DNA of 15,045 nucleotides, from the NCBI GenBank assembly GCA_000697055.1, contig JNDT01001735.1, positions 1 to 15,045 of the forward strand, given 5' to 3'. A model generated the notes under the pieces. The model made no database searches. It was not told where the DNA came from and was given only the letters and a program-made list of their open reading frames with translations. The translations under genes and the position numbers were made by a program. This DNA is from Saksenaea vasiformis B4078. Lineage: Eukaryota; Mucoromycota; Mucoromycetes; Mucorales; Saksenaeaceae. How positions within the stretch are numbered: the first letter of the stretch is position 1; the number at the start of each line of letters is the position of its first letter. Positions 1 through 8,465 of the stretch are shown here, piece after piece.

Positions 1-117
1 TTGAGAATAACCAATGGAGGCAGAGCAATAAAAGGCGGCTTGTAGATAACCTTTGGAAATGACCTTTAGAGATGGCTAGAGTAGACCAAGAGAAAATTAT
101 ATTCTGATAATCTGATA

Positions 118-148
118 TTTTATTCATTGAAATGAGGGGGTATTTATA
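118..148 (-). promoter_or_regulatory. LTR core promoter and poly(A)-type signal
   Basis: On the minus strand TATAAATA (141-148) is followed 17 bases later by AATAAA (118-123). The same pair, at nearly the same spacing, occurs in the other two LTRs at 9698-9728 and 12951-12980. The arrangement fits a retrotransposon U3/R boundary. The role is inferred from motif and position. Confidence 0.6.
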
Positions 149-214
149 CAAAATAGATTGATACAAGAAAGGAAATAAAAGTTGGGAGGAGATAAGAAAA
201 CTAAATGCTTGATG

Positions 215-314
215 TTCAGTAAACCTGAGTTGCTTCGTTTTCAGTAAAACTGAGGTGCTTCGTTTTCAATTTACCCATGTTGCTTCATTTTTGATTTATC
301 TGGGTTGCTACAGA
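215..314. repeat. Tandem array, 4 x 25 bp, in Gypsy-1 LTR U3
   Basis: Four units start at 215, 240, 265 and 290. Units 1 and 2 are close (TTCAGTAAACCTGAGTTGCT against TTCAGTAAAACTGAGGTGCT); units 3 and 4 are more diverged but keep the TTGCT core. The reverse complement carries AACGAAGCAACTCAGG, which matches the 25-bp units of the solo LTR at 12789. The array lies immediately upstream of the minus-strand TATA box, so it is a candidate enhancer array. Confidence 0.85.
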
Positions 315-550
315 GGCTTTTCTTTCATGATAGTTGAGAGCATGTGATCAGCTGTCTTCAATTTGTATGGCAGCAGTTCTTTTTTTATGTGTTTTCTTTA
401 TGATTTCTTTTATATGCGTCATGCTTTTTTTTTTTTCTGTCATCCCCATTTTTATTTTTCCTCTTGCTAACACATATATCAATATTGATAAAAAAAAATA
501 ATGAAAAGATAAAATAAAAAAAATAAAAAAAATAATAATGGATGTTTACA

Positions 551-633
551 ACGTCAGTAAAAATCCAATCAAAAAAAAATCCAGTAAAAAAAAGTCTATA
601 GGAGAAAAAGGACTGTATTTACTTGATCCAAAA
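551..633 (-). other. Gypsy-1 3' untranslated/polypurine-tract region
   Basis: This lies between the Gag-Pol stop (634-636) and the LTR start (550). On the minus strand it is T-rich with TGGA/TTGG blocks ending in GGATTTTTACTGACGT directly before TGTAAAC. The Gypsy-2 counterpart ends in AGGGTTTTTATCAACAT before TGTAGCG. This is the position of the plus-strand primer tract, but a classic purine run is not obvious, so only the position is secure. Confidence 0.45.
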
Positions 634-847
634 TTATTTAGTAGTCTTGGTGTACTTATTACAGGTAACAATTTTATGTAAATTGACTGTCTTTGATAAG
701 GTCTTACATTTGTTAGAAGAAGTATCCTTTGCAGCATTACAGTGACCCCAATATAATTCAATATGTTTGGTCAAGTCAAAATGTACAATTGGTTCTCACA
801 TATCATCAGAGGGATCAGAATAGCCTTTCCATCATACTCAGTATTCA
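634..847 (-). pseudogene. Gypsy-1 Gag-Pol C-terminus: second half of chromodomain
   Basis: This continues the Gypsy-1 frame on the far side of Tc1-A1. It contains WKGYSDPSDD and an EPIVHF-like end of a chromodomain, then about 50 residues rich in Lys and Thr to a TAA at 634-636. Chromodomains on chromovirus integrases bind modified histone tails and steer insertion to heterochromatin (family knowledge). Three TGA stops are in frame, at 838-840, 832-834 and 796-798; the last replaces the Trp normally found before Glu-Pro. Removing the transposon with one TA copy rejoins the reading frame exactly in the Asn-Tyr-Glu-Tyr region. Non-functional. Confidence 0.8.
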
Positions 848-849
848 TA

Positions 850-1056
850 CAGTGCCATGCAAAACTGTTTCAATGTTTTGAAATTTTGCATAAATTATGT
901 AATTACTACTGATCTAATCGATAAATGATCGTTACAAGTACTACCATTTGAAAGCTGTATTTCTAAGCTTTCTAACAAGCCTATATACATGATTGTAGCA
1001 TGTGTCTCTGTGGAGATATTTGCAATTGAAGATTTTGATACATTGAAACAGTTTTG
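850..1056 (+). repeat. Left terminal inverted repeat of Tc1-A1 (207 bp)
   Basis: It pairs with 2248-2454 on the opposite strand over its full length with scattered mismatches. It is itself an imperfect palindrome: CAAAACTGTTTCAATG at 859-874 is repeated inverted as CATTGAAACAGTTTTG at 1041-1056. A short hairpin, GAAAGC (951-956) with GCTTTC (967-972), lies near its centre. The 15-mer AGCTTTCTAACAAGC at 966-980 is shared with the other Tc1 copies here. Confidence 0.88.
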
Positions 1057-1212
1057 TTGGTAACATAAAGCAGTCTGAATACATGTCCAAAAAAGCAATC
1101 CAGTCAAATTTTTCCATGGCTCCCACCTCACAGTCAAAATATACTTCTTTTTTTTTATACATTCTCTTCATTTTACTTTACAGTTGATACTCCATTGCGA
1201 ATTACAGTAGAC

Positions 1213-2226
1213 ATGCAACACGTCTTGGACAATTAGCAATCTGAAATAAAAATATTTTTATGCAATGGCCTTACTTGTAGAGAAGTTGCAGCTAGAACTG
1301 GTGTTAGCTTGGCAACAGTGTTACGAGTGTGGCAATCAGTAAATGTGCAATTACTTGTTAATGATGGTGGTCATCCTTGTAAGATCTCTAAGAATCTTGG
1401 CCACCTCATTATGTAACAATTGAACACAGGTGAATATAACAATGCTGTAGACGCTACTAGAGAACTTTCTAGTGAAGGTTACAACTTGTCACCAGATACA
1501 ATTCACCGTTTTTTGTGCAAGGCTGGCTGGCATGCATTTCAGAAACCCAAGTTGTTACCATTAACAGAAACGAGGAAAAAGGCATGCTATGAGTTTGCAA
1601 AAACATATCATTCATGGACTGTTGATAACTGGAAGACAGTTGTATTCTCTGACAAGACAAAAATCAACTGTTTGGGTTCAGATGGTACTCAGTAAACTTG
1701 GAAAGCAACTGATGCTGAACTTCGTGCACATAATATTTACCATTTATACAAGCATGGAGGTAGTAGCCTAATGATCTGGAGTTGCTTTATGTAGAAAGGC
1801 CCAGGATTTATTGCAAAGATCATGGATGGACTTGATGCAGAGCTTTACAAAGAGATATTGGGTGATGAGTTTCTGAAATCGCTTGAATGGTATGACAAGG
1901 ACAAGTTGAAAATTGTGTTTCAACAAGATAATGATCTCAAACATACATCTGCAGTCGCCAAACAGTAGTTTAAGGATCATAATATTATGTTACTAGATTG
2001 GCCATCATATTTACCAGACTTAAATCCAATTGAGCACCTCTGGTCAATTGTTAAAAGATGACTCTATAACTATGATTCACTATTATCATTAATGAAGGAT
2101 CTTTGGCCAAGAATACAAGAAGTATGGAACAATATTAGTCCTGAAGTTTGTCAAAACCTTATTGAAAGTATGCTACGTTATATAGAGGCAGTTTATAAAA
2201 CAAAAGGTGACTGGACAAAATATTAA
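1213..2226 (+). pseudogene. Tc1-A1 transposase (DD34E), six in-frame stops
   Basis: A Tc1-type transposase cuts the element out and inserts it at TA. The frame from ATG 1213 to TAA 2224 is 337 codons, a normal Tc1 length, with no frameshift. An N-terminal helix-turn-helix (CREVAARTGVSLATV) is followed by a second one around SPDTIHRFLCKAGW. The catalytic triad is visible: Asp in VVFSDKTKIN, Asp in FQQDND, and Glu in NPIEHLW exactly 34 residues later. Stops are at 1234 (TAG), 1414 (TAA), 1696 (TAA), 1792 (TAG), 1966 (TAG) and 2059 (TGA). Those at 1792 and 1966 sit where the family has Trp (the second copy has Trp at the first of these); 1696 is probably also a Trp. The one at 2059 stands where the second copy keeps Arg (CGT). 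Transposase activity would have to come from another copy. Confidence 0.93.
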
Positions 2227-2247
2227 AATAAAAATTAAATGAATCAG

Positions 2248-2454
2248 CAAAACTGTTTCAATATATTGAAATTTTTAATTGCAAATATCTCTACATAGAC
2301 ATATGCTACAATCATATATATAGACTTGTTAGAAAGCTTAGAAATATAGCTTTCAAATGGTAGTACTTGTAATGATCATTTCTTAATTAGATCAGCAGTA
2401 ATTATACAATTTATGCAAAATTTCAAAACATTGAAACAGTTTTGCATGGTACTG
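2248..2454 (-). repeat. Right terminal inverted repeat of Tc1-A1 (207 bp)
   Basis: This is the reverse complement of 850-1056 with a modest number of substitutions. It contains the 15-mer at 2324-2338 (minus strand, last base T instead of C), 116 bases from the outer tip, as on the left side. The inner edge CAAAACTGTTTCAATATATTG mirrors the outer edge, so this repeat is also palindromic. Confidence 0.88.
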
Positions 2455-2456
2455 TA

Positions 2457-3788
2457 ATTTCCATGTGCACCTCTATGATCAATAACTGCTTGAATCTCAT
2501 AATGATCATCCTTGAGTTTCTCAAATTCATCAGGTGTAACATTTGCAGCAGCCTTGTAGACTATATGTGATGTGGGAACATCCAGAGACAGAAGTGTGTC
2601 AGTTTTGTCTTTAAGGATATAGCTACCATTTTTAGTAATACCATGAATAAAGAATGGTCCTTCATAGCATTCATCAATCTTTCTGGTCTGATTGACGTTC
2701 TTAATCATGACTTTACTTCCAATTGGAAACTGTTAATCAATGATCTTATGTGTCTTGGAGAATCTCTCATGATCACATTGTTGCGTTTCCTTGATTTGTA
2801 CTGACAATGCTGGTATCAAAACTTCTTGTACAAATTTGTACTTTTCATTGATAATTTTGTTTTCAGCTTTATTCAATTTAAGTATAGGTGTAACTTTAGT
2901 ATAATCCTGTAACTCATTCAGTTGTCTGTTAAAGAGTACTACATATGGTCTTGATTTATGAAGATGCGCATACCTTACATTAAGACAATATTGAGTGTAA
3001 TTGAGGTACAAACACCAAGATTCACCTTTTCCATATAACATCTTGACAATACTGTGTTTGGCTAGACCAACATAAGCTTCGTTAACAGAGTTACCTATTG
3101 GAGAGTAAGGAAGAGATAATCTCCTATCAATGCCACTCATCTGTAGTAGTTATAAAACAGTTTCATTCATGAATTCAGTACCATTGTCACTGTTGATGAC
3201 TTTGGAGAATCCAAACAAAGAGAATACATTGAGTAACTCTTTTGCAATCGTTGTACTATGCTTATCTGGCAAAGCTCTCAGGATAGTGAATTGTGAATAA
3301 TAATTAACAAGTACTAACATGAAGTTGTTTTCATATTCTGAGGTAACATCAAAGGATCCAAGATCCATACACCAGTGATCCAACGGTTGATCAGGTAAGA
3401 CTGATTTTGGTAGATGGTACCCTACCTTAGCGATGTTGAATTTGTTACACTCAAGACAGTTGGCAAGGATACATTCAATATTCTTTCGCATATTGATCCA
3501 GTGTATACTGTCATGATGTAATTGATTCTCAATACTCTGCAATCTGTAATGACCCAACAGATGTGCTTTCAAGATAAGTGTATCTCTTTCATGAACAGGA
3601 GGTGTCATGTACTCAGCAAACTTTAATGTTCTTATTGCGATCGCACGATCTTCATTGTTTGTTTGTGATGATGAAGAGTGATTGAAAATGTCATTGTCAT
3701 CTGTTAGTAACACATGTGTGGCACAGTTACTGTCGTCAGATGCTAAAGCTCTGGAAGAATAAGAAGAGTTGATTGCTGAGGAAACATT
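2457..3788 (-). pseudogene. Gypsy-1 integrase and first half of chromodomain
   Basis: The integrase joins the cDNA to host DNA. The frame is the same as the upstream gag-RT part. From 3788 down: a linker; the zinc-binding HHCC module (AHLLGH, then CLECNK, near 3580-3430) with both Cys present; the catalytic core with Asp in CMDLGSF (near 3365), Asp in NSDNGTEF (3171-3195) and Glu in SVNEAYVG (near 3080); then a GPFFIHGITKNGSYIL segment typical of chromovirus integrase C-termini; then HYEIQAVIDHRG, the start of a chromodomain, cut by Tc1-A1 at 2456. In-frame stops: TAA at 3150-3152 and TAA at 2733-2735. The DDE residues survive, so decay is recent enough to leave the active site readable. Confidence 0.88.
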
Positions 3789-4868
3789 TCAATGTTTATT
3801 TGCCTCATAAATCTTGGTAGAGCATAGCTTATTAACTGCATTAAAAGGAAACTTCTCTTTCTTTGGTGTTGGTAGCTCTTTGTTCACAATCCTCTTGGTT
3901 TTCTTTTTGATAATAGAACCATCTCTAGTAACATCAGTGCAACTACTTCTCTCCAGAAGTAAAGGAACTTCTTTATCTGAATAAAGATGAGAGAGAGCAT
4001 CTGATATCAAGTTACTAATACCAGGCAGATAGACACAGGTAAAAGTATATGAGAAGATAGATTCCTACCATCCCAACATAAGAGCATTGGGGGATTCTTG
4101 AGTATTAAGATATATCAAGCTTTTATGGTCCGTGTGAAGCATAAATGAAATGAGATACAGCCACTTATGGAATTTGGAAAAAGAGTACACCACTGCAAGC
4201 AATTCACATTTGATAGTGCTATAGTTGCATTCAGAGGATAACAACTTCTGGAAAACCATAGTGATGTAACAAACTTCATTGTTGATGACTTGATAAAGCA
4301 TGCCAGCAATTCCAGTAGCACTTGCATCCATAGCAACATGAAAGCAGGAAGAAACATCAGGAGCAGAAAGAACCAGTATATTGGCTAAGGCTGTCTGTAA
4401 GTTCTTGAAAGCAGTCAAGTGGCAATCAGTCCACACATCCTTTAAAGACTTGTAACTGTGGAGAGAATCCAATTCAGCTGTAAGTTTAGAAAAGAAAGGA
4501 ATCAATGAGTGAAAGAAGGACATGAAGCCAAGATAGCTAGCCAAATGATGACCTGTAGTAGGCAAAGGCCAAGTATGAGCATTCAATACTTTACAAGGAT
4601 CAGGTATGAGCTTTCCACTGATCAAAGACCAGTCAAGGATGTTGACACTCTTTTGCACAAAGACTATCTTGTCAGGATTCAAAGCTAGATTTGCCTTAGT
4701 TAATCATCTAATTATCTCAGTAACACAGTCAGTATGATAAGAGAATGGAGGAAATGTGGAGATTATAATGTCATCAATGTAAACATTGACATGAGGAAGA
4801 TCCTCAAATAGAGTAGTCAGACAACGTTGAACAATGGATCCAACATGGGTGATACCAAAACATGCCTT
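3789..4868 (-). pseudogene. Gypsy-1 reverse transcriptase (C-terminal part) and RNase H
   Basis: This part carries the polymerase active site and the RNase H that removes RNA from the hybrid. Directly after the TGA at 4869 it reads KACFGITHVG and then the RT catalytic box VYIDDIII (about 4770-4790), intact. The connection segment has LNPDKIVF and LGFMSFF. RNase H shows VAMDASATG, CNYSTIKCELLAVVY and HTDHKSL, which supply the expected Asp, Glu and Asp. Stops in frame are TGA 4704-4706 (family Arg before Leu-Thr), TAG 4065-4067 and TGA 3789-3791. No frameshift. A Lys-rich linker (KKKTKR, PKKEKF) lies near 3840-3940. Confidence 0.9.
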
Positions 4869-7346
4869 TCAATGGATATATTGAATCTCTGTAAAAGGTG
4901 AAGTAAAAGCCAATTTAATCCAGTCAGGTTCATGAATGGCAAATGATGTAAAACATGCGTGAATGTCTAAAATCGTATGGATAGGTGCATTACCAATATA
5001 TTGGTGAATTGAAGATATGAGTGGAAGTTGTTGTTGATCATTAACAAGAAGTTGTTGATTCAACAGACAAACATCATACACAATTCTGGGCTTCTTCATA
5101 GAATAATTTTCTTGAAAATCTTTCTTCTTGACAACAAGCAAGGAACTGTTGTATGCTGTATGAGACGGTGCTTTTTTAATGACACCTTCAGCTAGCCATA
5201 CATCGATCTGTTGCTGGACAACTTCACAATAGGCTTCTGGTAATAGGTATTGACAATGGTAAGCAGTGGTACCAGGCTTCATTTTTAAATAGATGACAGA
5301 ACCAGGCAAACTGCAGCTGGTATTCTTCATGTCAACCTCCAAATTGTCCTTGAGGAGCTTGTTTACCAAATCCAACATAGGCTTGCGTTCTTCAATGGTA
5401 CCATATGGATCAGAATTAGGTTTGATACTGTCTGGATCAATCAGATCTGGCTTTCTTGGACCAGTATGATCAAAATGAGAACTGACAAGACCTGTAATAC
5501 TGATATTCAATCTAGGCATAATATCCAGACCAAAGCAAATGGATACATCTTTATGAGAAAAGAAAGGAAAGATTTTGAAAGTATGTTTGAGACTGATTTT
5601 ATTATAGAAAACTTGTAATAATGTATGTCCTATATGTTTGAACTTTGAATCCTTGTGCCCAAGATGCACATTCCCAGTAGACTTGATAAAAGGAACTGAG
5701 GAATCAAAAGATTCAAAAAATGCAGGTGTAATCAGAGAACATGTCGAGCCTGTATCAAGGAAGGCATATGTCTTGACGTTTTCTATAATTATTAGTAAGA
5801 TAAGAGAATCAGATTTCTGTGTCAGCATTGTGGAAAATTGAATATCAAACTTACAATTCTGCACGTTTGCAGCTATCAGGAGATTCTCTTCATCAGAATT
5901 GAGTTTCATGTCATTTGCTTTTTGTATCATCAAAGATACATTGTTGTTACTTGTTACTTGCATGTTACTTGACAATGATGACGTGGATAATGTTCTAACT
6001 ACTACATCTGCAGATGAAGATGAAGAAGCAGAGTGGACAGCAGTATTGCACCAGTGACTGAAAGACCAACCATGGGCACTGCATTGATGACATTTGTTCT
6101 TGACCTTTGGTTCTTCACCTTTCTTTCTGGCTTCACACTCGTCTGTGTTATAGGTGGTAACCCAATGGAAAGAGCAAAACTTTCCACTCTTGACCTTTGG
6201 CTTGCCATGGGAAGTAAATGACGATGGAGTTTGCTTGGCCTTTTTTGAGCTTTCTGAAGGGCCAGAAGGAGATGAAGAACGCTTGGAACCAATAGCAGCA
6301 GTATCCAGACTATATGCCTGATGGTGGAGATTTCGGGCCTTCGAGCATACAAATTCCAAGTTATTTTTGGCTTCAGTAGATGCTGATTCTAGCGTAATGT
6401 TGATATTCTTGACAAGATCAGCAGGGAGAAAGTGAAGGAAGAACCAAATCAAAACATGAGCATCGCAGATATCAGATCTAATGCACAAGGCATCATAGCG
6501 ATCAATGAACTGTTCAATGGTTTCCTTATGCTCTTTAAAACGCATTGAAAGTAATTTCTCATGGACATGAGCCTTGTTGTCCTCGATTGTTAGGCCATAG
6601 TTTTTTACAAGCGCAGCCTTGAATTCCTTCCAAGTAATCTCAGAAATTGGCTTGTTGAAACTCTCAACAAATTGCTGTAACCAGAGATGTTGATCAGGGT
6701 CCACACGAGTGATGACTAATCTGTACCAGTTGGCATCAATATCCAGTTGATAACAGAAAATAACATCTTCAAATTTACTGAGACAAGCCTCAATGTCCCA
6801 AAATACAATCTCATTTTTCTGGAAGACAGTACCACCAACCCATTGGAAATAGAGAACCTCCTTAGGACAGCCATAGACCTTGCGTGCCACAGGGACAGAA
6901 ACTGGAGTAGTGGGAGCAATACCACCAGCAACAGAAGAGAAAGTAGGACCATTAAAGCTAGTAAGCATGTCATACAGCTTTGCTAAATTAGCTAGATCCT
7001 TAGATCTAACCTCAAAGGCAGTACAGATAGCTTGTGCTTGTTCACTAGCTTCACTACCAATGTGAACTAGTTGGCTTGCCAAACCTTGGACCTCAAGTTT
7101 GAGCTGATGAAAATCAGCCTCAAAGTTTGCAGGAGTACCATTTGTCATAGATCCAATTGAGGAAGTAGATTTGTGAGTTACAGAATCAATGTCCATATCA
7201 TTTAATTGCTGTGACACTGTAGACATTGACAAAAATGGATTCACCATAGTGTTACCACCAAAGACAGCAGGAGAAGCAGCAACAGAAGACAGATCCATAG
7301 GAGCAGAAGAGAGAGAGCCAGTAGAGGTTTGGGTAGAAGTGGACAT
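4869..7346 (-). pseudogene. Gypsy-1 Gag, protease and N-terminal reverse transcriptase
   Basis: Gag forms the particle, the aspartic protease cuts the polyprotein, and RT starts cDNA synthesis. The start is taken at ATG 7344-7346 (MSTSTQTS); an in-frame ATG at 7445 lies only about 34 bases below a TATA-like box and adds a hydrophobic, non-Gag-like stretch. In order: Ser/Thr-rich N-terminus; a Gag core at about residues 200-330 (LLSMRFKEHKETIEQFIDRY); a basic Ser-rich region; two Cys/His modules at about 391-433 (CSFHWVTTYNTDEC, then CHQCSAHGWSFSHWC), of which the second departs from the usual CX2CX4HX4C; protease motif FLDTGST near 531; RT from about 690, with the first catalytic Asp in TILDIHACF near 794. 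The frame ends at TGA 4869-4871, where relatives have Trp. 825 codons. Confidence 0.9.
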
Positions 7347-7717
7347 AATAGAATAAAGGCACTCGATAAAAGATAAGGTTAAAAAAATGTTAAATACAGA
7401 AGTAAAACAAAATAGGATAGAAGACCAGTAATTAACCAGACTCAAAAAGATCTCAATGTCTTTATTTTGCTTAATGAATATTTATAGTAAATGTGAGACA
7501 CTTCTCAAGAGAGATTGTAAAACTTTTTATGAGACTTATTTTATGATCATTGATGATCATATAATTAGAACAACAGCTGTTCAGAGAATACAATATCAAA
7601 TCAGATCTATTGGTCATATGTAACTGAAATCTGGTTATCTGATATTGATTGGTACAACTGTGAATCTGACATTCAAGAGTTTAATCTCTGACCTGGTCAC
7701 TCGTTTCAAAGTGATAA
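7347..7717 (-). promoter_or_regulatory. Gypsy-1 leader with TATA-like box; no gene
   Basis: This 371-bp stretch lies upstream of gag. On the minus strand TATAAATA (7479-7486) is followed 12 bases later by AATAAA (7461-7466), the same pairing seen in the LTRs. A perfect hairpin, TATGATCA-TTGA-TGATCATA, occupies 7542-7561. None of it resembles the Gypsy-1 3' LTR or its complete relatives, so it is either a long leader or the remains of a different LTR. I could not place a primer-binding site. The upstream side ends at the truncated Tc1-A2. Confidence 0.5.
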
Positions 7718-8236
7718 GCTGATGCTGAACTTCATACACATAATATTTACCATTTATATAAGCATAGAGGTGGTAGCCTCATGATTTGGAGCTGTTTTAT
7801 GTGGGAGGATCCTGGATTTATTGTGTAGATTATGGGTGGACTTGATGCAGAGCTGTACAAGGAGATACTAGGTAATGAGTTTCTGAAATCACTTGAATAG
7901 TATGGCAAAGACAAGTCAGAAATTATATTTCAGCAAGACAATGATCCCAAACATACATCTGCAACTGCCAGACAGTAGTTTAAGGATCATAATGTTACTG
8001 TACTAGATTGGCCATCATATTTACCAGACTTAAATCTCATTGAACACCTGTGGTCAATTGTTAAGAGGCGTCTTTATGATTTTGATTATCTACCCTCTTC
8101 AATAAAGGATCTTTGGACTAGAGTACAACAAGTATAGAATGCTATTAATACCAAAGAATGTCAAAAACTTATAGAAAGTATGCCTCATTGTGTAGAAGCT
8201 GTTTATAAAGCAAAAGGTGGCTGGACAAAGTATTAA
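7718..8236 (+). pseudogene. Tc1-A2 transposase fragment (C-terminal half)
   Basis: The frame corresponds to the C-terminal 172 codons of the Tc1-A1 transposase, ending TAA 8234-8236. It keeps the second catalytic Asp (FQQDNDPKHTS) and the final Glu (NLIEHLW); the first Asp is lost with the truncation. Four in-frame stops: TAG 7826 (Lys in Tc1-A1), TAG 7898 (Trp in Tc1-A1), TAG 7976 (also a stop in Tc1-A1, family Trp) and TAG 8135 (Trp in Tc1-A1). The stop shared at 7976/1966 implies either common descent from an already broken copy or a repeated mutation at that codon. Confidence 0.9.
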
Positions 8237-8258
8237 AATAAAAATTATATAATACTAG

Positions 8259-8465
8259 CAAAACTGTTCCAATGTGTCTAAATCTTTAATTGCTTATAAC
8301 TTTAGATTAAGTAAAATAACCAATGCATATATAGGCTTGTTAGAAAGCTTATAAATACAGCTTTCTAGCGATATATTAGTTATAAGGATATATTAATATG
8401 ATTCAGCAGCAATTATATAATTTATGCAAAAATTACAAACATTGAAACAGTTTTGTAGGGCACTG
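8259..8465 (-). repeat. Right inverted repeat of Tc1-A2 (207 bp)
   Basis: It is the counterpart of 2248-2454, the same length, more diverged in the middle. The 15-mer (GCTTGTTAGAAAGCT on the plus strand) is at 8335-8349, again 116 bases from the tip. The palindromic ends are still visible: CAAAACTGTTCCAATG on the inner side and CATTGAAACAGTTTTG on the outer side. Confidence 0.85.

Larger units (their letters stand above)
1..550 (-). repeat. 3' LTR of Gypsy-1, partial (U3 and start of R/U5)
   Basis: Read on the minus strand, the LTR begins at 550 with TGTAAACATCC and continues past position 1. The part from about 180 down to 1 matches, in the same orientation, the Gypsy-2 LTR at about 9560-9750, and in inverted orientation the solo LTR at about 12930-13110. 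The sequence just outside 550 resembles that outside the Gypsy-2 3' LTR (both have ACTGG followed by T-rich sequence, then TTTTTA), which supports reading it as a 3' LTR and not an unrelated solo copy. By comparison with the complete copies (1054 and 1111 bp), about half is present. A/T homopolymer runs fill 425-540. Confidence 0.8.
850..2454 (+). mobile_element. Tc1-A1: Tc1/mariner transposon, 1605 bp, complete ends
   Basis: The element is flanked by TA at 848-849 and 2455-2456, the Tc1/mariner target duplication. It starts CAGTGCCATGCAAAACTG and ends with the inverse, CAGTTTTGCATGGTACTG, one base different. Inside are two 207-bp inverted repeats and one transposase reading frame with six stops. 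It is inserted in the chromodomain region of Gypsy-1 and is transcribed in the opposite direction to it. The two inverted repeats remain similar along their whole length, so this copy is younger than its host element, though its own transposase is dead. Confidence 0.92.
1..7717 (-). mobile_element. Gypsy-1: Ty3/gypsy chromovirus, decayed, nested insertion
   Basis: The minus strand reads, in order, leader, gag, protease, RT, RNase H, integrase, chromodomain, a G/T-rich 3' stretch and the start of an LTR. This is the Ty3/gypsy order, and the C-terminal chromodomain places it among chromoviruses. The coding part from 7346 to 634 stays in one frame once Tc1-A1 and one TA copy (1607 bases) are removed, giving a single Gag-Pol frame of about 1,700 codons. 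It carries nine in-frame stops. The 3' LTR runs off the window at position 1. No 5' LTR matching it is visible: upstream sequence ends at a truncated Tc1 copy at 7718. The right boundary given here is that junction, not a proven element end. Confidence 0.85.
7718..8465 (+). mobile_element. Tc1-A2: 5'-truncated Tc1 copy of the Tc1-A family
   Basis: From 7718 onward the sequence follows Tc1-A1 from 1708 to its right end. The right tip ends CACTG at 8465, followed by TA at 8466-8467. The left inverted repeat and roughly the first half of the element are missing, and the left junction is not at a TA. The surviving coding part is the same length as in Tc1-A1 (519 bases), with no indel. It cannot move, because it lacks one end. 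Confidence 0.9.

Noticed and set aside
546..550. ACGT next to TGTA at both the Gypsy-1 LTR edge and the solo LTR edge, suggesting that ACGT is part of the LTR
   Set aside because: At the Gypsy-1 edge this is the internal 3' junction, and the Gypsy-2 counterpart has ACAT. In the solo LTR it is the target duplication. The match looks coincidental.
7347..7445. A hydrophobic N-terminal extension of Gag starting at 7445
   Set aside because: It is AT-rich leader translated by chance, lies right below a TATA-like box, and the Ser/Thr-rich Gag start at 7346 is the more natural beginning.
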